Positions 16,317 to 25,317 of a DNA stretch of 64,000 nt are shown piece after piece. The stretch comes from Oscillospiraceae bacterium. Its GTDB lineage: Bacteria; Bacillota; Clostridia; Oscillospirales; Oscillospiraceae. How positions within the stretch are numbered: the first letter of the stretch is position 1; every line of letters begins with the position of its first letter. The notes beneath the pieces were generated by a model. It was not told where the DNA came from, ran no database searches, and saw only the letters and a list, made by a program, of their open reading frames with translations. The stretch is taken from assembly GCA_020025595.1 (NCBI GenBank), contig JAHHRV010000009.1, positions 1 through 64,000 on the forward strand, given 5' to 3'. A program made the translations under genes and the position numbers.

Positions 16317-18341
16317 TCAGATATTATTCGCTGCGTTGTAAGCGGTACGAATTGCGCTAGAGATATCCGCGGTACGCTCGCCGGAGCAGTCACCAACAAA
16401 CTGGACAGGTACGGTAACGCCGCTCACATCGAAGGTATTCTTCTTGGAGCCGACAGCCATAACCACATAGTCGCAGAGAATGGTGATATCCTCGTTCTTT
16501 GCGGTGTCCGTTGCCAGGATTGCCTTGCCGTCGTCTGCAATGCCGTTGACGCGGGTATTGACGAACTGCTGTACGCCGCCCTCAGTGAAGTCCTTCATGA
16601 TGATGGGCAGAATGGTGTTGGATTCGCCGCTGGCGATCTTGTCCATCATCTCAACGATGGAAACCTTGCAGCCCTGCTCCAACAGATATTCGGCAGTTTC
16701 CGTACCAACCAGACCGCCGCCGATGACTGCGCAGCTGCCGCTGACCTTGACCTTGCCCTTCAGCACATCCCAAGCAGAGACCACATTGTCCCGATCTGCG
16801 CCGGGGATGGGCAGCATCACATTGCGTGCACCAACAGCCACAATGACTGCGTCAGCAGCGTTCATGTCTGCCACGGTGCACTCGGTACCCAGCTTCATGG
16901 TCACATTCAGCATGGGCAGAACTGCCTTGTAGTATTCGATGGAGCGCAGCAGCTCAGACTTGCGGGGAGGCACTGCTGCCAGATGGATCTGACCGCCGAT
17001 TTTGTCTGCGGTGTCATATACCGTAACTGCATAGCCGCGCTTTGCTGCAACCCGGGCAGCTTCCAGACCGGCAATACCGGCACCCACAACAACCACATTC
17101 TTCTTGCCTTCGCCGGGTTTGATGAATACGGTCTCTTCGTTGCCGTTTTCTGCATTCAGTACGCAGGAAACGCACTTACGCACGGAAATTGCATCGACAC
17201 AGCCCTTGTTGCAGTTTACGCAGGCGCGGATGGGCTTGTCCTGTGCCACCTTGTTTGCGATATCCGCATCACACAGCAGGCTGCGGCCGTAGGCGATGAT
17301 GTCAGCCTGACCGTTCTTCAGGATTTCCTCGCCAGCCTCGGGAGTGATGACACGGCCGACGGTTGCAACGGGGATGGAAACCAGCTTCTTGATCTTCTCA
17401 GCCACAGGCAGGGTCCAGTTGTAGGGAACAGTGCCCATGGGAGGAATGGTGTCGCCCATGTTGCCGGTGTGGTTTGCCTGAGCAACCTGAATCATGTCAA
17501 CACCGGCCTTTTCCAGCATCTGAGCAAACAACATGCCTTCCTCTTCCACCACGCCGCCCTTGCCGCGCAGGCTGCCGTCGGGGTTGCGGGTGACGATGGG
17601 CAGCTTGTACTCGATCATCATCTCAGGAGCTGCTTCTCTGATGGCTGCAACCACTTCCAGAGCGTAGCGGACACGGTTTTCAAGACATCCGCCGTAGTTA
17701 TCGGTACGCTTGTTCAGTACCACAGAGCACAGAGAACCCAGCAGACGGTCGCCGTGAACTTCAATGGCATCTACACCTGCCTCGGATGCACGCTTTGCGC
17801 AGGCGGCGATTGATTCCTTGATTTCGTTCAGCTTCTCGTGGGTGGCTTCGTTGACGAAATGCATGGTGTCGTGGTGGATCTTAGCGAAAGCATCCTTGCG
17901 CAGAACGCCGCTCTCTGCCATCTTGGCATTGAAGGTGTCTATGTCGCCCTGCTCCTTTGCCTCCTGAGCAGCCTTGGCTGCCATCATGGAAGCCATGATT
18001 CTGCGGTTCACATCGGGAACATCGTATTCCGGATGGAACACCTGCAGGCCCAGCTTGCAGTCGTAGGCATGCAGTGCATCTGCCAGCATCCGGTAAGAGG
18101 GGATCTGGCGGTCGTCACACAGCTTGGGGGTGGGTGTCGCAGTATTTACAGGTGCCACATCGCCCAAAACCACATAGCCTACGCCGCCCTTTGCCAGGCG
18201 CTCGTAGAAATGCAGGCTCTGAGAGCCGATGGAACCGTCACGCTCCTCGTAATTGGTAGTCAGAGGGGGAAACATAATGCGGTTTTTCAAAACAATATGG
18301 CCCACTTTAATGGGCTGTAACAGCAAAGAATCTTTAGACAT
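16317..18341 (-). CDS. FadH-like NADH:flavin oxidoreductase with 4Fe-4S centre
   Basis: A 674-residue protein with the layout of 2,4-dienoyl-CoA reductase, trimethylamine dehydrogenase and the bile-acid reductases BaiCD/BaiH. It has an old-yellow-enzyme barrel (about 1-370), a [4Fe-4S] motif (C374, C377, C381 and C393, C-x2-C-x3-C-x11-C), and a FAD/NAD(P) module from about 412 (VVVVGAGIAGLEAA) to the end with a second dinucleotide site VIGGGLVGTETAEYL. The usual barrel active-site strand (HGAHGYL in many members) reads HGDRLLG at 196-202, so a normally conserved residue is changed. It probably reduces an activated C=C bond of a small molecule. It follows the MarR gene by 3 bp. Confidence 0.9.
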   Translation of the reverse strand: MSKDSLLLQPIKVGHIVLKNRIMFPPLTTNYEERDGSIGSQSLHFYERLAKGGVGYVVLGDVAPVNTATPTPKLCDDRQIPSYRMLADALHAYDCKLGLQVFHPEYDVPDVNRRIMASMMAAKAAQEAKEQGDIDTFNAKMAESGVLRKDAFAKIHHDTMHFVNEATHEKLNEIKESIAACAKRASEAGVDAIEVHGDRLLGSLCSVVLNKRTDNYGGCLENRVRYALEVVAAIREAAPEMMIEYKLPIVTRNPDGSLRGKGGVVEEEGMLFAQMLEKAGVDMIQVAQANHTGNMGDTIPPMGTVPYNWTLPVAEKIKKLVSIPVATVGRVITPEAGEEILKNGQADIIAYGRSLLCDADIANKVAQDKPIRACVNCNKGCVDAISVRKCVSCVLNAENGNEETVFIKPGEGKKNVVVVGAGIAGLEAARVAAKRGYAVTVYDTADKIGGQIHLAAVPPRKSELLRSIEYYKAVLPMLNVTMKLGTECTVADMNAADAVIVAVGARNVMLPIPGADRDNVVSAWDVLKGKVKVSGSCAVIGGGLVGTETAEYLLEQGCKVSIVEMMDKIASGESNTILPIIMKDFTEGGVQQFVNTRVNGIADDGKAILATDTAKNEDITILCDYVVMAVGSKKNTFDVSGVTVPVQFVGDCSGERTADISSAIRTAYNAANNI

Positions 18342-18344
18342 GAC

Positions 18345-18773
18345 TTATTTTCCTTTCTTTTGAATCTTCTTCTGTACTTTTTCAAGCAGCACAAAAAGCT
18401 GTTCTTTCTCTGCTTCGGTCATATCTTCCAGCACACACATATCCCAGCGGTGCAGCAAGTCACGACTGACCCGGAAAATTTCTTCGCCTTTTTCTGTTGC
18501 ATACAACATGGTAGCGCGGCCATCCGTGGGATGGGAAACACGCTTGCAGAACCCGTTTTCTACCAGTTTGTTGATCGTCCGCAAAACATATGCACGGTCC
18601 AGTGCCAAGTCACGGGCAAGCTGTGCAGGGGTACTCCCGGGATACTTGCACACATACAAAATGAAGTACATCAGTCCCACCGTGATTCCCTCTTTGCGCA
18701 GTGTTTCACTGCAGAAAAACGAAACATCCCGATGTAGGCTGTCTACATAATGTGAAAGCAGTTGCTCCTGCAT
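18345..18773 (-). CDS. MarR family transcriptional regulator
   Basis: A 142-residue winged-helix repressor-type protein. The recognition region STPAQLARDLALDRAYVLRTINKLVENGF and the wing SHPTDGRATMLYATEKG are typical. The start at 18773 has AGGAGG 7 nt upstream. A longer frame is rejected because its first codons lie inside the promoter. It is co-transcribed with the FadH-like gene and probably controls it in response to an aromatic or other small ligand. Confidence 0.9.
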   Translation of the reverse strand: MQEQLLSHYVDSLHRDVSFFCSETLRKEGITVGLMYFILYVCKYPGSTPAQLARDLALDRAYVLRTINKLVENGFCKRVSHPTDGRATMLYATEKGEEIFRVSRDLLHRWDMCVLEDMTEAEKEQLFVLLEKVQKKIQKKGK

Positions 18774-18795
18774 GACGACACCTCCTTTTAGGCTC

Positions 18796-18824
18796 ATTCT
18801 AATCCAGAAAGAGGACTTTGTCAA
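18796..18824 (-). promoter_or_regulatory. Promoter of the MarR/FadH-like operon
   Basis: On the minus strand TTGACA (complement of 18819-18824), a 17 bp spacer and TAGAAT (complement of 18796-18801). The transcript would start only about 15 nt before the MarR start codon. Confidence 0.78.
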
Positions 18825-19032
18825 CTATCTATAAAAAATTTTACATTCTTCTTACATTCCGTCGTACAGGAAACAAATCATCATCAAAAATCGGCATTTT
18901 ATCCATTTTCAAGAGTTAAGCTAAATATTTATCCATTAATTTCCATTCTTATTAAATTTTGTTTTTACAGTAAAGTTCATTGCGGCAGACAGGAAACTGC
19001 CGAAGCAATCCACCCCCGGCTGCATCCTGACA

Positions 19033-19073
19033 TAAAAAACAGCCCCGGCTTGATCTCCAAGCCGGGGCTGTTT
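19033..19073 (-). terminator. Terminator of coaBC
   Basis: CAGCCCCGGCTT and AAGCCGGGGCTG arms with a 7 nt loop and six T on the minus strand. The 200 bases between it and the MarR promoter are AT-rich and I see nothing else in them. Confidence 0.92.
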
Positions 19074-19082
19074 GCATATTCT

Positions 19083-20273
19083 TTACTTCAAATTGACCAG
19101 ATGATTGAGGATTTCGTGAGCTGCCTGCTCTTTGCTCATCAGTTCCAGTTCTGTGGTGCCGTCTGCGGTAATCAGGGTAATGATGTTGGTATCTACACCA
19201 AAACCTGCGCCTGCGCTCCGCAGAGAATTTGCACAGATCATGTCGCAATTCTTGCTGACCAGCTTCTTTTTGGAGTTTTCCAGAACATTTTCCGTCTCCA
19301 TGGAGAATCCGCACAGCACCTGTCCGAGCATCTTGTTCTTTCCCAGATAGGCAAGGATATCCTGAGTGCGCTTCAGCGGAATGGACAGATCTCCGTCCGT
19401 CTTTTTGATTTTGCCGTCTGCTACCGTCTCCGGCGTGTAGTCTGCCACAGCAGCTGCCTTGATGATGATATCCTGCTCACCTGCTGCCTTGGTGACCGCT
19501 TCAAACATCTGCTGAGCGGTCTGAACCGGGACGCACTTGACAAACATGGGGGCTTCTACCTCCATGTGTCCGTGAACCAAAGTGACCTCTGCGCCCCGCA
19601 GCATGGCAGCCTTCGCAATGGCGCAGCCCATCTTGCCGCTGGAGTGGTTGGTAATAAAACGAACCGGATCAATAGGCTCTCTGGTGGCACCTGCCGTCAC
19701 CAGAATTTTTTTACCCGCCAGGTCCTTTTCGCAGGCAATTTCCTTCAGAATGTACTGTAACAGCACCTTTTCTTCCGGCATTCTGCCGTCGCCGGTGTCG
19801 CCGTTGGCAAGCATTCCCCGGTCGGGCGCTACGATTTCATAGCCAAAACGCTGCAGCTTCTGCAGATTGTCCTGAACGATGGGGTTGTGGAACATATTGT
19901 GATTCATGGCAGGAGAAACGATTTTCTTGCAGGGGCAGGCCATTACGGTAGTTGTCAGCATATCATCAGCAATTCCGTTGGCGATTTTTCCGATCACATT
20001 GGCAGAAGCCGGAGCGATCATCACCACATCTGCCTTTTTCGCCAGAGCCACGTGCTCCACGCTGTACTGAAAGTTCCGGTCAAAAGTATCGATCAGACAC
20101 TTGTTGCCCGTCAGGGTTTCAAAGGTGATGGGATTGATAAACTGCGTAGCATTCTGAGTCATAAGTACCTGTACATCGCAGTGGAGCTTTTTCAGCATCC
20201 GTGCCAGGTTGGGAACTTTATATGCAGCAATGCTTCCGGTGACCGCAAGTACCACAGTCTTTCCAGCTAACAT
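19083..20273 (-). CDS. coaBC: Bifunctional phosphopantothenoylcysteine decarboxylase / phosphopantothenate-cysteine ligase
   Basis: A 396-residue fusion that carries out two steps of coenzyme A synthesis, joining cysteine to 4'-phosphopantothenate and then decarboxylating the product. The N-terminal flavoprotein CoaC (1-180) shows PASANVIGKIANG and the PAMN motif (SPAMNHNM). The C-terminal CoaB half starts near KKILVTAGATREPID and has HSSGKMG. It is divergent from the panT-like gene, and coaX lies beyond that, so the three form a CoA locus. Confidence 0.96.
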   Translation of the reverse strand: MLAGKTVVLAVTGSIAAYKVPNLARMLKKLHCDVQVLMTQNATQFINPITFETLTGNKCLIDTFDRNFQYSVEHVALAKKADVVMIAPASANVIGKIANGIADDMLTTTVMACPCKKIVSPAMNHNMFHNPIVQDNLQKLQRFGYEIVAPDRGMLANGDTGDGRMPEEKVLLQYILKEIACEKDLAGKKILVTAGATREPIDPVRFITNHSSGKMGCAIAKAAMLRGAEVTLVHGHMEVEAPMFVKCVPVQTAQQMFEAVTKAAGEQDIIIKAAAVADYTPETVADGKIKKTDGDLSIPLKRTQDILAYLGKNKMLGQVLCGFSMETENVLENSKKKLVSKNCDMICANSLRSAGAGFGVDTNIITLITADGTTELELMSKEQAAHEILNHLVNLK

Positions 20274-20500
20274 AATATTTTACCTCGTTTCGCGATTTTT
20301 CCATATTATATCATGCCCTTTCATTCAAAGCTATAGCATTTTTCATTTCCATGTGCTATAATACCCGAGCGTCTGCGCGAAAGTGCCGGGTGCATCTGCA
20401 GGTATTCCGATTTGGAAATCTGACAGCGCCGCCAGGTGGTCAAGCAACGCAAATGTATTGTACCCTCGTTTGAGGAATAATAACATAGGAGGATTCCATT
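20274..20500. other. Divergent coaBC/panT-like control region with a 5' leader
   Basis: Each direction has a TATAAT box: plus strand at 20357-20362, minus strand about 20303-20308. Their -35 boxes are poor. The plus-strand transcript would carry a leader of about 130 nt before the panT-like start. The leader holds several short inverted segments but no riboswitch class I recognise. No small gene is evident. Confidence 0.45.
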
Positions 20501-21142
20501 ATGAATCACAAGAAAACCAAAACCATGGTGCAGTTGGCACTTCTGACTGCGCTGATCGTCATGCTGGCCTTTGTACCCTACGTAGGCTACATCAGAATTC
20601 CCGTCCTTGCCATTCAGGCAACGACCGTTCATATCCCCGTCATTGTGGGTTCCATTTTGCTGGGACCGAAGTGCGGCGGATTTTTGGGATTTGTCTTCGG
20701 ACTGACGAGTTTGATTAACAATACAACAGAACCCGGCATTACCAGCTTCTGCTTCTCCCCTTTCGTGCAGATCGGTGACGGTCTCGGTGGCAGTCCTCTG
20801 GCACTTCTGGTCTGTTTTGTTCCCCGCATTGCCTGCGGCATTGTTCCCCATTATGTATACACCGGGTTGCAAAAGCTGTCTAAAAAGCCCGAAAAGAGCC
20901 GCAAATATACCCTGCTTGCCTCCGGCGTAGCAGGATCTCTGACCAATACGATTCTGGTCATGAGCATGATTTACTTTTTCTTTGGCCACGCTTATGCCGC
21001 CGCTAAGAGCATCGCTTTCGAAGCAGTGCTCGGCGTCATCATGTCCGTCATCTGCATCAACGGCACCATGGAGGCCATTGTCGCCGCCACTATTGCCTCT
21101 GCCGTTGCAGCCGCTGTAATAAAGACCAAAGTTATAGAATAA
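20501..21142 (+). CDS. panT: ECF transporter S component, probable pantothenate (PanT-like)
   Basis: A 213-residue membrane protein with about six segments. It has the S-component style (MVQLALLTALIVMLAF, QATTVHIPVIVGSILLGPKCGGFLGFVFGL), meaning a vitamin-binding subunit that pairs with the shared ECF module EcfA/A'/T, not encoded here. The pantothenate call is an inference from context: coaBC is divergent and coaX starts 21 bp downstream. AGGAGG lies 8 nt before the ATG. Confidence 0.82.
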   Translation: MNHKKTKTMVQLALLTALIVMLAFVPYVGYIRIPVLAIQATTVHIPVIVGSILLGPKCGGFLGFVFGLTSLINNTTEPGITSFCFSPFVQIGDGLGGSPLALLVCFVPRIACGIVPHYVYTGLQKLSKKPEKSRKYTLLASGVAGSLTNTILVMSMIYFFFGHAYAAAKSIAFEAVLGVIMSVICINGTMEAIVAATIASAVAAAVIKTKVIE

Positions 21143-21163
21143 TACCATCTGGAGGGAATCTGA

Positions 21164-21934
21164 ATGATTCTTGCAATTGATGTCGGCAATACCAACATCG
21201 TCATGGGTTGCTTTGACAACAACAAAATTCTTTTCCGGGAGCGAGTGTCTACTCAGCACACCGCTACAGACCTGGAATACGCTGTTACCATCAAAACTGC
21301 CCTGGATATGAATGGTTTGACTCCCGATCACATCGAGGGTGCAATCATGTCCTCTGTTGTTCCCACGGTAACCAACACTTTCAAACGCGCCATTGAAAAA
21401 TACTGCGGTGTTAAACCCCTGATCGTCGGCCCCGGCATCAAAACCGGACTGAGCATCCGCATCGATAACCCCGCCCAGCTGGGCAGTGATCTGGTGGTCG
21501 ATGCTGTGGCAGGCATCCACGAATATCCCTGCCCCTTGATCGTCATCGATATGGGCACCGCTACCACCTTTTCCGTCATCGACAAGAATCACAATTATCA
21601 GGGTGGACTGATCACCACCGGTATGTCCGTCGCCACGGAAGCCCTGATCAGCAGAACTTCCCAGCTCCCCCGGATCTCCTTCGATCCCCCCAAGCGTGTC
21701 ATCGGCACAAACACCATCGACTGCATCAAGAGCGGAATCATGCATGGCAACGCCTCCATGATTGACGGCGTGGTTGCACGCATTGAAGAGGATATGAATG
21801 AAAAATGCACCGTTATCGCCACCGGCGGAATCGCTCCGCTGATTGCGCCCCTGTGCAAAACCAAGCTGATCCTCGACGACGACCTGCTGCTCAAAGGTCT
21901 GATGCTGATCTATAACAAAAATACAGAAGCATAA
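21164..21934 (+). CDS. coaX: Type III pantothenate kinase
   Basis: A 256-residue ASKHA-fold kinase that makes 4'-phosphopantothenate, the first step of coenzyme A synthesis. Motifs seen are the phosphate loop DVGNTN (6-11), the pantothenate-site region PAQLGSDLVVDAVAG and DMGTATTFSVID. The length is typical. It sits directly after the panT-like gene, so uptake and first activation of pantothenate are coupled. Confidence 0.96.
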   Translation: MILAIDVGNTNIVMGCFDNNKILFRERVSTQHTATDLEYAVTIKTALDMNGLTPDHIEGAIMSSVVPTVTNTFKRAIEKYCGVKPLIVGPGIKTGLSIRIDNPAQLGSDLVVDAVAGIHEYPCPLIVIDMGTATTFSVIDKNHNYQGGLITTGMSVATEALISRTSQLPRISFDPPKRVIGTNTIDCIKSGIMHGNASMIDGVVARIEEDMNEKCTVIATGGIAPLIAPLCKTKLILDDDLLLKGLMLIYNKNTEA

Positions 21935-21939
21935 CAAGG

Positions 21940-21967
21940 GCCCCGAACGGAAAGTTCGGGGCTTTTT
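21940..21967 (+). terminator. Terminator of panT-coaX
   Basis: GCCCCGAAC and GTTCGGGGC arms with a 5 nt loop and five T, 6 bases beyond the coaX stop. Confidence 0.92.
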
Positions 21968-22061
21968 GCTATTTTCTCCGTAAAAAAGTATCCTCCCTCT
22001 TCCATTTTTCGTCTGTTTGCGGTATAATGAATGCAATGTTTTGTTAAAAAGGGAGAACAAT

Positions 22062-22835
22062 ATGCGTATTGTTATTAAAATCGGAACCAGCACGCTGGCT
22101 CACCCCACCGGCCATCTGAACATTCGCCGGGTGGAAGAAATCTGTAAAATCATCAGCGATATCAAAAACGCAGGCCATCAGGTCATTCTGGTGTCCTCCG
22201 GTGCCATCGGCATGGGTGTCGGCAAGTTGGGCCTGAGAAGCCGTCCAACCGATATCCCCACCAAGCAGGCAGCCGCCTCTGTGGGTCAGTGCGAACTGAT
22301 GTACACCTATGATATGCTGTTTGCCAACTATAACCATACGGTTGCCCAGCTGCTGATCACCGGCGACGATGTAGAAAATGATACCCGTCACCAGAATTTC
22401 TGCAACACCCTGAACCGGCTGCTGGAGCTGGATGCCCTGCCCATTCTGAATGAAAACGACACCGTCGCTACCAACGAAATCGTCATCGGCGACAACGATA
22501 CCCTGGCTGCCATCGTGGCACAGAGCGTCAATGCCGACCTGCTGATCCTGCTTTCGGATATCGACGGTCTGTACTCTGCCGACCCCCATACCGACCCCAA
22601 TGCAACCCTGATTCACCAGGTTTCCGAACTGAACGACGAAATCTATGCTCTGGCAGGTGTCAGCAGCTCGAACCAGGGAACCGGCGGCATGGTCACCAAG
22701 CTCCACGCTGCAAAAATCTGCATGGACTGCGGCTGTACCATGGTCATCGCCAATGGCAGTCATCCTGCTTACTTATATGATATCCTCGACGGCAAACCCG
22801 TCGGCACCGTCTTTTCGGAAGGAGCTTGTGTATGA
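22062..22835 (+). CDS. proB: Glutamate 5-kinase
   Basis: A 257-residue amino acid kinase that phosphorylates the gamma-carboxylate of glutamate, the first step of proline synthesis. It opens with VIKIGTSTL and has the feedback-site region SSGAIGMG and NENDTVATNE. The C-terminal PUA domain of the E. coli enzyme is absent, as in many Bacillota. The start at 22062 is set by AGGGAG 7 nt upstream. A TATAAT at 22023-22028 gives its promoter. It overlaps proA by 4 bp. Confidence 0.95.
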   Translation: MRIVIKIGTSTLAHPTGHLNIRRVEEICKIISDIKNAGHQVILVSSGAIGMGVGKLGLRSRPTDIPTKQAAASVGQCELMYTYDMLFANYNHTVAQLLITGDDVENDTRHQNFCNTLNRLLELDALPILNENDTVATNEIVIGDNDTLAAIVAQSVNADLLILLSDIDGLYSADPHTDPNATLIHQVSELNDEIYALAGVSSSNQGTGGMVTKLHAAKICMDCGCTMVIANGSHPAYLYDILDGKPVGTVFSEGACV

Positions 22836-24070
22836 AAGAAATGCTGATTGCCGCCAAGGCAGCAAAATCCCAGATTTCCTGCCTGACTACCGAACAGAAA
22901 AATGCTGCACTGAATGCCATGGCAGACGCTCTGCTTGCCCATGAAGCATCTATTCTGGATGCCAACGCTCAGGATTTACAGGCCGCAAAGGGCAGCGTTT
23001 CCACCGTCATGCTGGACCGGCTTCTGCTCACGCCTGAGCGTATCGCCGGCATGGCTCAGGGCATCCGGGATGTGGCAAAGCTGCCCGACCCTGTGGGCCA
23101 TATTCTGGACACCCAGACCCGTGCTGACGGCCTGCAGATTCAGAAAGTGTCCGTCCCCATGGGTGTCATCGCCATCATCTATGAAAGCCGTCCCAATGTC
23201 ACCAGCGACGCTGCTGCTCTGGCTCTGAAAAGCGGCAATGTCTGTATCCTGCGCGGTGGCAAGGAAGCGTTCCGCTCCGCAAATGCCATCGTCAATGCAC
23301 TGCGCAGCGGACTGACCGGCGTAGGCATCACCGAGCACGCCGTCAATCTGGTTCAGGATACCTCCCGGGACAGCGCCACCGCCCTGATGACTGCCAACGG
23401 CTATATCGACCTGCTGATTCCCAGAGGCGGTGCCGGACTCATCAACGCCTGCGTCCGTACCGCTACCGTGCCCTGCATCGCAACAGGCACAGGAATCTGC
23501 CATGTGTATGTGGAAAAAAGCGCAGACCTTTCCATGGCACTTTCCATCGTAGAGAATGCAAAAACCAGCCGCCCCAGCGTGTGCAACGCAGAGGAAGTGC
23601 TCCTGGTGGACAAAGAAATCGCACCGGAGTTTCTGCCCATGCTCTATAAGAAGTTAGTCACAGATCGTGAACAACCTGTGGAATTACGGCTGGACGAAAC
23701 CGCCCGTTCCATCATCCCCGGCAAGGATGCAAGCGAAACCGACTTCGATACTGAATTCCTGGACTACATTCTGGCAGTCAAGTGCGTCAGCGATGTCCAC
23801 GAAGCCGTCGCACACATCAGCGCCCACTCTACCGGTCACTCCGAATCCATCATCACCCGGGACGAAGCTGCCAAGCAGATTTTCACCACCCAGGTGGATT
23901 CTGCTGCCGTGTATGTCAACGCCTCCACCCGATTCACCGACGGCGGCGAATTCGGTCTTGGCTGCGAGATGGGCATCTCCACCCAGAAGCTCCATGCCCG
24001 TGGCCCCATGGGTCTGAAAGAGCTGACCACCTATAAATACATCATCAACGGCAACGGTCATATCCGTTAA
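22832..24070 (+). CDS. proA: Glutamate-5-semialdehyde dehydrogenase (gamma-glutamyl phosphate reductase)
   Basis: A 412-residue aldehyde dehydrogenase superfamily enzyme that reduces gamma-glutamyl phosphate with NADPH, the second step of proline synthesis. The catalytic Cys is in GTGICHVYVE, and NVTSDAAALALKSGN and the C-terminal FGLGCEMGISTQKLHARGPMG are family hallmarks. The start ATG at 22832 overlaps the proB stop (ATGA), with GGAAGGAG upstream, so ProB and ProA are made together. Confidence 0.96.
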   Translation: MKEMLIAAKAAKSQISCLTTEQKNAALNAMADALLAHEASILDANAQDLQAAKGSVSTVMLDRLLLTPERIAGMAQGIRDVAKLPDPVGHILDTQTRADGLQIQKVSVPMGVIAIIYESRPNVTSDAAALALKSGNVCILRGGKEAFRSANAIVNALRSGLTGVGITEHAVNLVQDTSRDSATALMTANGYIDLLIPRGGAGLINACVRTATVPCIATGTGICHVYVEKSADLSMALSIVENAKTSRPSVCNAEEVLLVDKEIAPEFLPMLYKKLVTDREQPVELRLDETARSIIPGKDASETDFDTEFLDYILAVKCVSDVHEAVAHISAHSTGHSESIITRDEAAKQIFTTQVDSAAVYVNASTRFTDGGEFGLGCEMGISTQKLHARGPMGLKELTTYKYIINGNGHIR

Positions 24071-24085
24071 AGCTTTTGCAAAATA

Positions 24086-24136
24086 AAAGCCCCTGTGCCT
24101 GTTCCTCTTTTTGGAGGACTCAGCACAGGGGTTTGT
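24086..24136. terminator. Bidirectional terminator between proA and serA
   Basis: CCCCTGTGC and GCACAGGGG arms with a partly paired inner loop. A T-rich stretch follows on the plus strand, and CTTTTATTTT follows on the minus strand. Confidence 0.82.
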
Positions 24137-24137
24137 T

Positions 24138-25301
24138 TTATTTGATGATGCGCACCCGGAGGACACCTTCGATCTTTTTCAGCTCCTCCACCACCGCCTG
24201 AGGGGTGGGTTCGTCCAGATCCAGCATGGTGTAGGCATATTCGCCTTTGCTTCGGTTCACAAGATCCGAGATGTTGATATTCTCGCTGGCCACCGCCATA
24301 GTAAAGCGGCTCAGGGAATTGGGGATGTTTCGGTGCAGGATGACGATTCTTCCTGCCTTTGTGCACAGCCCCATGTCACAGCTGGGGAAATTCACCGAAT
24401 TGATGATGTTGCCGTTCTCCAGATAATCCATCACCTGCCGCACAGCCATCATAGCACAGTTGTCCTCGGATTCCTGAGTAGAGGCTCCCAGATGGGGAAT
24501 GGCAATGGTGTTGGGCATATTGGCGCTCTTTTCGTTGGGGAAATCCGTCACATAGCGCTTGACCTTTCCGGATTTCAGCGCCTGCGCCATGGCATCGTCA
24601 TCCACCAGCAGATCCCGGGCAAAATTCAGAATAATTACTCCGTCTTTCATCTTGGCGATGGCCTCTGCATCGATCATGTTTCTGGTATCGTCCAGCAAAG
24701 GCGTGTGCAGAGAAATGATATCGCACTGGCTGAAAATCTCATCCCGACTCTTCACCCGAACAATGTGCCGGTCCAGATGCCATGCCGCATCAATGGAAAT
24801 GTAGGGATCGCAGCCATACACCTGCATCCCCAGCCGCTTGGCAGCGTTGGCAAGAGGGCCGCCCACTGCGCCCAGACCGATCACGCCCAGACTCTTGTGG
24901 GCGATTTCATGTCCTGCAAACCGGGATTTGCCCTTTTCGACCTTTTTGGCAAGGTCACCCTCGTTTTTGATGGACTGCACCCAGTTGATGCCATCCACAA
25001 TGTCCCGGCAGGCCAGCAGCATTCCGCACAGTGCCAGCTCCACCACGGAATTTGCGTTGGCGCCGGGGGTGTTGAACACCACAATGCCCTTTTCCGCGCA
25101 GTCTTTCAGCGGAATGTTGTTGACACCGGCACCGGCTCTGGCAATGGCCAGAAGCCTCTGAGGCAAAGCTGAATCATGCAAGGATGCACTTCTGACCAGC
25201 ATGACATCCGCATCCTGAATCTGCTCTGTCTTTTGATAATTTTCCGTCCACAGGTCTGTTCCCTTGGGCGAAATTGCGTTTAAGTATGCAACCTGATACA
25301 T
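24138..25301 (-). CDS. serA: D-3-phosphoglycerate dehydrogenase (SerA-like)
   Basis: A 387-residue D-2-hydroxyacid dehydrogenase with a C-terminal ACT domain (about 315-387), which oxidises 3-phosphoglycerate in the first step of serine synthesis. The NAD site is IGLGAVGGPLA, the substrate region RAGAGVNNIP, and the catalytic His lies in IPHLGASTQESE. The ACT domain suggests feedback by serine. The start at 25301 has AAGGAA upstream. A longer frame would overlap serC. It is the last gene of the apgM-serC-serA operon. Confidence 0.93.
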   Translation of the reverse strand: MYQVAYLNAISPKGTDLWTENYQKTEQIQDADVMLVRSASLHDSALPQRLLAIARAGAGVNNIPLKDCAEKGIVVFNTPGANANSVVELALCGMLLACRDIVDGINWVQSIKNEGDLAKKVEKGKSRFAGHEIAHKSLGVIGLGAVGGPLANAAKRLGMQVYGCDPYISIDAAWHLDRHIVRVKSRDEIFSQCDIISLHTPLLDDTRNMIDAEAIAKMKDGVIILNFARDLLVDDDAMAQALKSGKVKRYVTDFPNEKSANMPNTIAIPHLGASTQESEDNCAMMAVRQVMDYLENGNIINSVNFPSCDMGLCTKAGRIVILHRNIPNSLSRFTMAVASENINISDLVNRSKGEYAYTMLDLDEPTPQAVVEELKKIEGVLRVRIIK

Positions 25302-25317
25302 GATGATTCCTTCTTTC

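Noticed and set aside
20321..22093. A 590-codon minus-strand open frame
   Set aside because: Antisense to the panT-like gene, coaX and the start of proB, with a Gly/Asp/His/Asn-rich composition typical of shadow frames.
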